DNA of 64,000 bases from positions 16,926,001-16,990,000 of the forward strand of contig OX344751.2 in the NCBI GenBank assembly GCA_947034885.2, written 5' to 3'. Made by a program: the position numbers and the translations under genes. Source of the stretch: Thuidium tamariscinum. Its lineage: Eukaryota > Streptophyta > Bryopsida > Hypnales > Thuidiaceae. Of the stretch, positions 20,076 to 30,340 are shown piece by piece. The notes beneath the pieces are model-generated. The model was given only the letters and a program-made list of their open reading frames with translations. It was not told the DNA's origin and ran no database searches. Position 1 is the first letter of the stretch; each line of letters starts with the position of its first letter.

Positions 20076-22925
20076 CCACGTCGGCAAGCTGACCAAGAGG
20101 ACGGATCCGAAAGAAGCCAGCGACAGCGACAACGACAGCGACAACGACGAAGAAGACTTCGGGACGGGACGGGTGGACGGAGTTCCGCCAAACCAAGTCC
20201 GCGGAGGTCCGTGGCAAACAGTCCCCGAAACAAATTCCCAAAAGAGGAAACCCCAGAACGGAACCCAAGAAAACCCAGTGAGCAGAGCTAAAGTAAGCTC
20301 AAGTAAAAGCAAGATAAACATGTTGCGTCGGGTAGGATTCCCGAAGGAAGTCCGAGAATTTTTACTTTGTCCAGCCAGACGGAACTGCCTGCCTGCCAGA
20401 TCCGTTCCCCCCCTTCTGCGCCGCAATCTCGCCATTCCACCAAAAGAAATTCGCAAGTTTGCACCCCAGCTAGACACCACCAATCCGTCTTTCAACGGCA
20501 CCAAGTAACTTACCGACCACTTGCACCCGCACGCAAAGGTCACCAGCCTGCCAGCGAGCCAGCCTGATGACGGACCAGCATCAATGATCATCGCCAGGCA
20601 CTCGTCGTCATGTAGCAACAATTCCCCCCCTACAACCCGCTTGTCGCAATAATCCATAGAACTCGCGGGATGCAACAATCCATGGAATCCAAGGGATGAG
20701 ACAATCCATAGAATTCATTTGAAGCAGTAACGGCAATCCATAGAATCCGCCTGGTGAAACAATCCACAGAACGCTGGCCGCTCGATGTAACAATTCGTAG
20801 AACGCTGGCCGCTTGATGCTACCATTTTTGAGTGCGGCTTGATGCCACAGTTCCGTCGTGGTGAGGTAAAAATTCCAGCTTGCGGTGTCCGGATACTAAT
20901 GATTCCGGGCTACGAATGAACAGGGACTTGACCCAATTTGTGCGTGAGTGAGTGAGTGCTTGGAACAATTCGGCGACGGAGTTTCCCGGAATATCTGCCG
21001 TCACGGTGTTTTGTCTGCGTGCGTTTATGAGGCTCCAGTCATCGTCTCCTGATCAGCTCCTGAAAGCCTCTTGGTATTGGTAGCGGAGTACAATAGTGGT
21101 GCCTTGAACCAGGAATATTTGACTCTGACTGAAGGAGTGGGTTTGTAGCTTTGGTCTGTGAGGAGAGTTTATTGCTCCCTGGCTTGTGGTCGTCCGAATT
21201 TCTAAACTTAAGCAAAGTTGGGATTCTGTTCCAGAGGTTTAGATTGTGGTTGCAACTCGGGGAAGGTCATCGATCCTGAAGGCCTCGGGGTTGTTTACAG
21301 TTTTTGGAGCTGGGTGGACGACAATTGAGTCCTTCGTGCCGTTCGAGGACACCGCAGCAACAACACGCCATGTGACTTTCGCTGGTGTCACTGGTTTCGC
21401 TTGGGAAGAGCGCGTAGATTCTTATCTCAAAGCAGAGCTTGCGCGAGGCGCTGCCAGTCAGGCGGAATTCTCGTCGCGAAGGAGACGTCGAAGAGCATGT
21501 TGGCACGTGTTTTCAAGCCAGAGTTAAGGTCTTGAAGATTGTACCAGGCAACCTGAAGTCTTGCACGAAACCTGCGGCGACTGAGTGTAAGAGAAGAGAG
21601 TTCAGAGTGAGAGAGAGACGTGGCATCCCGTCCGACTTATCGGCAGCGAAACTGAACGAATTCACGGGGACGGAGTTCATCGCCAGCCAGCGCAGATTTT
21701 TCCAGTTTTCTCGCTACAACGGATGCAGCAGGTGGTGGACTGCTTCGCTTGCCAGGAAAAGAAGAAGCGTTGATGGATAGCCATCGCCATCGCCATCGCC
21801 AACGTCGTCGTCATCGCTGTTGTTGAACCCTCCATCTGTCATCGCCAGGTCTCCGTGAGCCCCCTCTCACGCTCTTGAAGTTGAAGTGGGAGGCTAGTTG
21901 TAATTATGTGTCCTTCTTGTCTGTCTGTCTATTTTCCAGTCTGTATGTCTGTCAGTGAGAGCAGAAGAGTAGCAGCAGAGGCGAGCGTCGACAGCGGTGG
22001 TGGTGACGAATTCAAGGCACACAATTGGCGAATGATGCCTGCTTCCCGTTGTCCGGACTTTACTTTCTGGCGGGTCTCTGGGCCTGGGACTCGTGTACCC
22101 TAGAACTAAACGCACATGCCAGGAGTTCTGGACGGGATGCTTGCTGGAGCTTGCGCTTGCTGAGCTTGCACTTACTGAGCTTGCTTGCCCTCTGGCACCA
22201 CCTCAGAACAGAAGTACACTCCTGCGAGACGTACAATTTTTTACTTGAGTGAGTTCAAGGGAACAACAAGCGGATTACCATGCTGCGAGTCTTTTCCGTT
22301 GTTGGTTGGTTTTCTGTGTTGCTCGTGCTTGCGACTTCGACGCTTGATTGTGCACAAACTTTCAGGAACGCGAACTCGCGGCTTGCATTTATTTTAGGTC
22401 AGCAAGTGCAATCGTGTTACCGTCAATCCATTTTCCGGACTAGAATTTGTGGAAACGATCGAGCGGTGTTTGCAGATTTCTTTTTGTTTGGACTAGATTG
22501 ATTGCTGGGGTAGCAATCACCAAGTTGGTGGTGGGTTCTAAACCCTAGAAACTGGAACTCTTGGAATTTCCTGTTGTTGTCGTTGTTACGTGTTCGGGTA
22601 GCCCATCTTCTGGAGAGCATTCTTTTTTCATTTTGAGAGCGTTTCGTTTGACTTCGACCTGGTTCCAATTTGACTTCAATCGTACCCACCGCGGCATACC
22701 TTGCATGGGCTACTTTTCCAAGTGTGGAAGCGAAAGTCATTGACTAAACGTGAAAAGCCGGTCTTAGTTTCCAAGTAGCATAATTAGGTTTTCCTTCAGA
22801 GCAGCAATTGAAGCAGCCTCTGCAAGCAAGTTCCTTTTTCCCGCCGAAGCTTCGTATTGACAATCTCTGACATCGAAAGAGTTCTTCTTGTTTGCAGGGA
22901 AGACAAATTTCGGATTCCATAAGAA
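20076..22925 (+). promoter_or_regulatory. GC-richer upstream and probable 5' leader region of the bZIP gene
   Basis: The composition changes to gene-like from about 20.07 kb up to the bZIP start codon, with no convincing protein frame on either strand (overlapping frames of 60-220 codons on both strands are mutually exclusive). A pyrimidine-rich TTCTTCTTGTTTGCAG at 22882-22897, just 5' of the ATG, is a good candidate splice acceptor, suggesting a 5' UTR intron. TAAACCCTAG at 22539-22548 resembles the plant telo-box. The transcription start cannot be placed. Confidence 0.45.
20647..20822 (+). repeat. Minisatellite, about six units of 26-32 bp
   Basis: AATCCATAGAAY-type words recur at 20651, 20677, 20703, 20735, 20761 and 20792, the last two with an identical GAACGCTGGCCGCT. 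It lies in the probable bZIP upstream region and is non-coding. Confidence 0.8.
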
Positions 22926-25900
22926 ATGGAGAAATACGAAACAAGGTCGGTGAACTGGTCGCATCCCATGAACAATTCCACCCACTTACCCCCTAAAAGC
23001 CCCCACGGCGCTTACTCCATGTTCAGCTCCACCAGCTTGTTTGAAACTCCTTCAGTGGGAAGGTTGAATCTGCCTCCTCCTCCCAGTCACCACAGGCGTA
23101 GTCCTTCAGCTGGGTACATTCCTCCACAAGCTGGTGGCCCTCAGCAAGCTTGGCTTTCAGACCGACTGGGATCCCCAGACGTCGTCCTCAAAAAATGCTC
23201 CCATCGCCGATCCTCCAGTGACTCCGTGGCGTTTGTGGACAACTCGTATCAGTACATGAATTACTTGGAGAATGTGACCGAAGAGGACGAGTTTGTTGTG
23301 TTGCAGGAACCAGAAATTCCTGCGTACAGGCCTGCACACCGAAGGGGTACTAGCGCCGATCATGGAAGGTGAGTGCCAATTTGGGTTGTGTTTTTTGCGG
23401 GTGAATTTGAATGGGAGCTTGAGCATGGTTTGCAGGTTGAGTTTTTTGGGATGCATTTGAGTTTGAGCTTGAACTTGCTTTGCAGGTTGAGATTTTGTGG
23501 ATGGATTTGTGTTTGAGATCGAGCGTGGTTTGCAGGTTGAGACCTACTTGTTAAGTTTGACAGTACGAGGTTTACAAGGGTACTAGGTTTTAGCACTGTG
23601 TTGAAGTCAGCTTGTGAAGATTGTCTTCGGAAGATTAGTTGTGGAACGCATCAGAACAGTTTGTTTGTTTTATGTATTGTGCGTTGATGTTTTTTTTGTT
23701 TCTTTCTCTGTTTGTTCTCCAGTGGTGATCCGAGTCTTCAGTATAAATTGCCAGCGACTCACAGGTCATATTCTGACAAGGCTTCGAGAGGGGATCATAA
23801 CTTCAATAGGTGCGTTTTCTTCCTGCCCCTATGGAATGAATCAATCGTTCACTCCAGATTATTTTTTGAGATAATAGGTAATTGTGGCGTTAAATCATGT
23901 TCAGCCCATTTGTTAATGCTGGTGTATTGCCAAATGACTCGAAAATAATTTCAAAGCTCTTCCTACAATCGCCTATTATCGAGAGCGTGTTTGGTTTCTT
24001 TTCATCATACAGTCACCTCACCATTGTTAACATGAAACACTATATTTTAGTGGAATCTTTTTCACGGAATGTTCTTGTTGCCAATTCTGATCCATCGGCG
24101 TCGGTTCCTTGATTGACAGAGAGCATTTCCTCAGGCTTCGTGAAAGCGAGTCTTTCCAAAGACAGCAACCCAGACACGAAACCTTGGCGGCAACATCGTA
24201 CACCCGAGTGGGTGTCCCCAAACTAGGGGCTCAGTCCCAAGAGCTTGTACTGAAGGCCAAGAAGCACGTGACTTTAGCTAACCCTAATTCCAGAAGTGAC
24301 AGTCCATTCGGCGGCCCCCCCAGCAGAGGAGGAAAAACTCCTGCTCACTGGAGTGGTAATAGTGCTGCTACTCCCAGCTTTGAGAATCGGTCCACTGCTT
24401 CCGAAAGCAACAGCCACAGTGATGACTCCAATGATGACCTCATTGCTCGGAGTTACGAGCGGTTTGAAGGTCGGAGTGAGGAGGGGGAGGGCTCCCATGA
24501 AGGGTGTACAAGCTCGGATCAAGTGGATCCCAAGAAAGCCAAACGGTATTGATTGCATCTCATCTGAAAATTTCCCCCCTAATTTTTAAAATCTAAAACT
24601 CTAAGAAATTTCATTGAGGGTACCACATCTGGGGGAGTTTTTACATGGCTTTTTGTTGTTTTGGTTGATTCAATAGAGGTTCTGGTGGTTAACACCGGTT
24701 TTGCAATAATTATTTCAATGTTTAGACGTCTCAGCCAGCTCCTTGGGTTTGCTTTCTAGCGTTTATTATCGAAACTGTGACGTTTAAGGGTTACTAAACA
24801 GGGGTAATGTTCTCCTTAAGTTTCCTTCATATTGGCTTGTAGCTAGACCTAAAGAATTGTCGATATCTGACGATGTTTTGCTTGGGATAAGAACCGGTGC
24901 CTCAGGAAGCTCTTAGGTGGGTTGTTCATTAAGCGTCCCGAGGACTGATCCGGGTTTTCAGAGAGATTGCGCACCTCAATTCGATCTAAACTGAACCACT
25001 TTGATTCATATTTGGGGGACTCTTTTTGAATTTGTTATAAAATTTTTGAAGTTAAAAAATCGGGGGTGCGTGAGAATCGTGCCCTCATGTTCACTGTGGT
25101 ACATTGAAAACTCCAATATGTATTTTATGTGTTGAGAGTGGGGCAGTTTAGCACACCTCGCATTACTAACTTCAATACCTCGCTTTCGATCACTCGGAAG
25201 ACTTAGCCGATGGGACTTACCTTTGTTTTTCGCAGAATCCTTGCGAACAGACAATCCGCTCAAAGATCCCGAGTCAGAAAGCTGCAGTACATATCGGAAC
25301 TCGAAATGAACGTGAATTTGTTAGAGGTACAAGATTCAGCCAACTTTTTTGGGTTTTTTTCACTGCGTGAAAATTTCGTATGCAATTATTTTAGGAGCGG
25401 CAGGTTGTAGCTTACTTTCTGAAGGGCAACCTTATTTCCATTCAAAAATCAGTGGCCATTGATATTACCAATTCATGCTGTCACCGAACGTACTAGTTGA
25501 AGGCCAGTCAAATGTATGGATAGATGAGAACTTTTCTCTTCGTAACAGGGGTTAGTTTAGGAGATGGGATCAGTTCCATCATATTTTTAGTACTCTCAAC
25601 ATTTTAGTATGAATTGTGCTTTGATTTTAGAACTGTTTTGGAAGAACAGAATTTGCAGGTTTGGTGCTTGTGTGTTGTGTTCTTTTTTCATTCTAAGATG
25701 AGGATTCGTGTACTGCAGACAGAAGTCGCTTCTCTTTCGCCTAAAGTTGGATACTACGACCATGAAAGAGCGCTACTGAATGCGGAGAATGCATTGCTAA
25801 AGCAGAAGCTGGTGGCACTTGCCAACACTCAACAACTGAAAGAGGGTAAGTAAACTTGTAAAATTTCACACACTACCGTAGTGGAGATGCTGTACATTTC

Positions 25901-26719
25901 GTTGGAAGGTGTCTTCAGTGGTAGTAGTAGTAGTAGTAGATTTTGCGTAATTGTGAAGAATCCTTAGACAGTTTGTACCAGCTGTTGCAATGACAATGAA
26001 CCCAAGCGATGTCACACGTTTCTGTATTGTATTTTCTTACCAAACATTATCCCCAAGTGGTCGTATCCATATCAAGGGGTTGAAATGATTCATTTAGGAA
26101 ATTGCAAGGACGTACATAACAATATGTACCAATATAGGGTATGATTTCTTCTTTCTATGAGGTTTGAGGTTTGGGGTTTGGGGTTTGGGGTTTTTGGCGT
26201 TTAAGGTAGGTTGAAGATTTAGGGTTTAGGGTTTGAAACCTTGCAAAGGAAAGCTGTTGGAGATCGAGAATAACCTTGAAGTGATTTAACCAGAGCTTTT
26301 CAATTTCTTGTGCAGCTTACAACGAAACTCTCAAGACAGAGCTGCAGCGGCTGCGCCAAATGTGCAATCAGCAGAGCCAACCTCTGCAGCACTACTCCCA
26401 TCAACCCGTACAACGACCACTTTCTCCAGATGCTTTAGAGCTCCAACTCCTTCGATTCAGTAAACTGGATCTTGGTTCCCCAATAATGCCAAAGCCCAAG
26501 TCGCCCACAGGATACACGCGCACGAGCCCAAGCGGCCGGCCTTCATTGTATCCCACCACCAAAGTGATCTCCCCTTCACGCTCTCCAAACAGCAACAGTC
26601 CCAATAGACCTTCTCCACAAAGGGTTCCTCCCAGCTGCATGGCTCCCGGCGGTGGTGGCAACAAGTCCTTGGGTGGGGGGATGATGGGTAGCACTTCTTT
26701 TGTGGTGCACAACTCGTAG
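22926..26719 (+). CDS. Group E bZIP transcription factor (bZIP34/bZIP61-like)
   Basis: Six exons join in frame to 525 residues: 22926-23368, 23723-23809, 24120-24545, 25236-25326, 25719-25845, 26316-26719. All introns are GT-AG. The basic region and hinge are at residues about 312-335 (DPKKAKRILANRQSAQRSR, with the N-x7-R contact pair N323/R331) and run into a leucine zipper to about 390, followed by a conserved AYNETLKTELQRLRQ helix. HRRSSSDSVAFVD near residue 93 and DPKKAKR before the basic region match the Arabidopsis bZIP34/bZIP61 layout. A proline in the zipper (LSPKV, near residue 357) is the known group E feature thought to disfavour homodimers. The C-terminal 120 residues are Ser/Pro-rich and disordered. 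The factor should bind DNA in the nucleus; in Arabidopsis the group is linked to pollen development, which need not hold here. The ATG is 26 bases after a likely 5' UTR acceptor. Exon joins were derived from splice signals and homology, not transcripts. Confidence 0.93.
23400..23545 (+). repeat. 50 bp minisatellite in bZIP intron 1
   Basis: Three units, each with TTTGCAGGTTGAG, at 23430, 23480 and 23530 (exact 50 bp spacing of TGCAGGTTGA). Each unit contains a good acceptor-like TTTGCAG immediately followed by a GT. Confidence 0.85.
25919..25940 (+). repeat. (GTA)n microsatellite in bZIP intron 5
   Basis: Seven uninterrupted GTA triplets. It is intronic and not translated. Confidence 0.9.
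26161..26237 (+). repeat. Telomere-like repeat patch in bZIP intron 5
   Basis: Repeated GGTTTGGGGTTTGGGG units are followed by TTTAGGGTTTAGGGTTTG. The latter is the plant telomere repeat TTTAGGG; the former is a TTTGGGG variant. The patch is about 80 bp and lies 80 bp upstream of the last acceptor. Confidence 0.8.
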
Positions 26720-27161
26720 AAATTGCACAATCCCACCCTTTTCTTCTTTTCAAATCTCTTGTGATTCAGCTTCCCATCTGGACTAGAATCTCACAACTCT
26801 GGAGGATCACCGACCGGGTGCGACCGGGTGTGCGTGTCTGTCTGTGAGCTTTTCGAGGATGCATTTCAAAGCAAGCCGCGCGGAGGATGATGTGTGTTTA
26901 TCTGCAGCATCTGGGGGATGATGGATGGGTGGTACTTCTTTTCATGGTGCACAACTCGTAGAAAATCGCATAAACCACCCTTTCTTTTTCCAAATCTTTT
27001 GCAATTCAGCTTCCCATCTGGACTAGAATCTCACAACTCGGGCGCCGGGGGATCATCACCTGCCGGTGCGACCGTGTGTGTCTGTGTTTGTGTCTGTGAG
27101 AGCTTTTCGATGATGGATTTCAAAGCAAGCCGCGCCGAAGATGCGTGTTCGTCTGCAGCCG
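26676..27161 (+). repeat. Tandem duplication of the bZIP 3' end
   Basis: The segment from the last coding codons (GGGGGATGATGGGTAGCACT, 26676) through the stop and 3' UTR to about 26910 is repeated, diverged, from about 26913 to 27161. Shared words include CACAACTCGTAGAAA, TTCCCATCTGGACTAGAATC and TTTCAAAGCAAGCCGCG. The second copy therefore has a relic of the C-terminus and the stop (TAG at 26959-26961). It is downstream of the real stop and is presumably 3' UTR or spacer. Confidence 0.9.
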
Positions 27162-28033
27162 AAGAGCTTGTGTGAATTCCATGAATTTCTTCAGGTGGGG
27201 GTACAAATTTGTTGTCTCTCAACAAACCAACTGCAGTGTCTTTTTTTGTTACGGAGACCGTGGTTGTGTTGGTAATTCTGTGTATTTGTAGGCTTAGTCT
27301 GCTGCATAGAACACGTCTGAAGTAACAATTGTACATGTTTTTTTTGCCTTTTTGTGGAGATCGGCTCACTGCTACCACATTGATAGGACAAAGTCAGTGT
27401 GTGTCGGGCTCCCTGTCACTTACCCTGGCTAGTGGAGTGTAAACTAAACAGAAACTCTCAAAAACAGTGAAATGTAAAGAGCTTTAAGACACAGTAAGCC
27501 TGCAAAGGTTCACTTGTTTCAGGGCTTCTTTTTGTTTTTGCTTCTTGCTGATTGTCTTTGTGGTTCAATCAAGGACGTGGTATCTACACTCCTGATGAAT
27601 CTATGGCTTTGACAACCGGGACTTCCAATTTTCTGTATCGAACGTAACGTATTCTCTTTGACTATTTCAAAGCAGGTTGAAAATGTTTACTGATGGTTTG
27701 TTGCTTTTGAGATAGGATTTTGGGTAATTTAGCGGCCAATTTGGATGTTCTGTTGTGTGGAGAGTTTGCAAACTTTTTGGATATGTTTGGCATATGATGT
27801 GGCATCGGGTTTGGTGTTTATCCTCGTGGTGATGGAAGTTCTTCCTGTGGGTACCCACTTGGCCACTTCCATCCGGGCGATTGCTGAGAGTTCTACAAAA
27901 GCCGTAATAGTTGAATGACTTTTTGCTCTTTTTGGTTGCCTTATCTAATACGGAGTATCTGGGTTTTAAATTTGGGTATGTGTTGGAAATCGGGAACTCA
28001 AAGTGAGTGAAATATTATGTAAAATATCAAACC
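27162..28033. other. bZIP downstream region, no gene seen
   Basis: Gene-like composition fades into AT-rich DNA. It probably contains the rest of the bZIP 3' UTR and terminator. No polyadenylation signal could be assigned with confidence. Confidence 0.5.
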
Positions 28034-28037
28034 TTAA

Positions 28038-28836
28038 CCCTTCAATCCTGGAATGCCAGGCTGGTCACTGTAGAAATCATCCTTTTTGGTACCTTGTGAA
28101 TCATTTGCTTTAAAATTTGGGAGCAAGCATTGGAGAGCAAACTTTTTTGCAAAATCTTCCCTTTTCATACCAAATACCAATAGTGAACAATTGTACTTCT
28201 ATTTGTATAGAAGAGTTTTATCATCCATGGGACATTTATAGGAGAGGACTTGAAAACAGTGTGGGCAGTTTCAACTATCTAGTAGGAGGTTGTGAAATGG
28301 ATACCTAATTGCGGGAAAATGGCCTCTTGATTACATCAAAGTATGATAAGATTTGGTTTATACTTTGTCAATGGATGGTTTAAGAGTCACAATGGATTCT
28401 TTTGTAACTAAGTGTGTCTACAAATTTTATTCAAAATAAGAATTAGTATTCCAACCAACTTCTAATAAATGTTAAAAAATTTGAAATAATGATTGATTCA
28501 AGCATTCATTATAATTTTAGAAAAGGTTGCATTTAGAAACCATATCTATTACTTTTTACATGTTGTAGTACTAGTTTTTGAATAGAACCATATATTTTTT
28601 TAAACTAAACATGTACGGGTTTCCAAGGCCTACAAATTACAAATAGGGCACTATGCTATATTTTGTTTGAAAATACATAAATAATTCATAAATGCTCTGA
28701 AAATTATGAAGCAACTTGTGTTAGATTCCTCATTTATTTCTCTTTCACTGAAAAATGAGCAAAAATATTACCATCTAAAAAAATACATAATAAAGACAAA
28801 CTAGTCCTTAAATGAGCAGTTTCCAAGCTTCTTACC
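28038..28836 (+). mobile_element. Composite relic: P1-like piece plus half of the long foldback
   Basis: TTAA at 28034-28037 followed by CCCTTCAATCCTGG begins a diverged relative of the 212 bp element, but its right border is lost. From about 28230 the sequence matches the centre and right arm of the 1914-3242 foldback, ending AAGCTTCTTACCT before TA (28834-28836). At 28380-28383 the TTAA that is occupied at 2563 is empty here. Confidence 0.6.
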
Positions 28837-29414
28837 TTAGTGTTTGCAATGATGCTTTTGGATTAAGGAAAAGAGAAAATTATATTTTGGCCACATTTAT
28901 TTCAGTGGTTTTGAATAGTTTTTATAAAGATATTTATTTATTCAATAAATGATTTTTTATAGATCAATACATACAATGTTCTTCAATCAAGTAGATGACG
29001 TGATTTTCTATTGCATTCAAATTGTACTTTCTACAATATGTTCTATTGTAATGGCCGTTTCAAATCAAGTCTTTTTTTGGTCCTTGAATGGTTAAGGATG
29101 TAGTATTTCACTAGTTAAGAGACGTAGAGTATAATTGTATTTTAAAATAGAGATTTTCACCTCATCTAAATTCCAATGATAACAATTAGGGATCAAATTT
29201 GGATATACATATTTTTAGCTCTTAAAAAATATGTAGAATCTTCTTCAAATATATCCAGAATTGCATAGAATCTTCTTTATATTTCCTACAAGATTTAACA
29301 AAAAATTTACAATTCAATACTAGCAACCATGGTCAAATGCATATTTGGATGATTTTAGGTGTCATCACCGTATCAAACTCTATTTAGTAGTAGTTTCAAA
29401 AAATATTAGATCAA

Positions 29415-30336
29415 CCCCTAAAGGACCAAAGTACCTTTTTTGGCAACATAGCAATTTTTGGTAGGTACGTGTAACTAGAGATTTTGATGTTTTGGAACCA
29501 AACTTTAATAGAAGGTGTGGATGAGGAGTATCTTCAAAGCCCAACAATTTTCGTGACTTTTCACTACATGGTTGAAAAGTTATCGCATGATATGTTGTTT
29601 GTTTCTTGACTCGGACAATTCAGGCAGATAAAAAAAAATCACTTTTTTTGGAATTTAAAATTTAAAATTGGTTTTATAGATTTATGTATACGTGGAAATC
29701 TTTGAATCATTTCATTTGGATTATTAAGTCAAAAGTTATGAAGAATTTTAGTTTTTGGGTAGTTATGGATTTTTTACTTTAAGAAAAACTTTGAAGTCCT
29801 TTATTTTACTTAATTTTCAATATTTTTCTTAAAAAATTAAAAAATTGGGTGTAGATTGTTTATTAAAACATTTGAACCATTGGGATTAGCATTTTTCAAT
29901 TCAACAAATAAATTGTTAACATTTTAGTATTTTGCATCATTCTCTACTTCTTTCTATTTACTATTTTTTTTGTACATGTACAATTCCAAATGATTTGAAA
30001 ATTTTCAAGCATGTAGCCAACTTGAATTGAAAAATGAATCCAAAGAGTAACAATCATTTTGAAAAAAAATTCATACAAATGTGGCCTTCTAAATTGCAGC
30101 TGCCCGGATTTTCGCAGTGGTAAAAACAAGACTTTTGTAACTTCAAACACTAATATCTTGCAATCTACACGGCAAAACTTTCTGAAATTTTTTCTACATA
30201 TTTTCGAAATAGTTGTCTAAAAGATCATGTGGTTACATTATTCCAATTCTTTTTTTCTTCTAAAATTTGGTAGTTGTCCTAGAAATGACAATTTTGGAGT
30301 AGTTTTGGTGAAAACATAGTCAAAAACCTTTAGGGG
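29415..30336 (+). mobile_element. 922 bp TTAA-bordered element (family P2)
   Basis: The ends CCCCTAAAGGACC and AACCTTTAGGGG form a clean inverted repeat. The right border is TTAA (30337-30340); the left border has decayed to TCAA (29411-29414). The interior is similar throughout to 10557-11502. No transposase frame. Confidence 0.8.
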
Positions 30337-30340
30337 TTAA

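Noticed and set aside
19807-20508. 233-codon plus-strand frame
   Set aside because: It starts inside a tandem repeat, runs into GC-rich DNA, overlaps a 222-codon frame on the other strand, and shows no domain or splice support.
20010-20678. 222-codon minus-strand frame
   Set aside because: It reads through the GC-rich region and the minisatellite in antisense; its low-complexity stretch of S/L residues comes from the GACAGCGACAACGAC repeat on the other strand.
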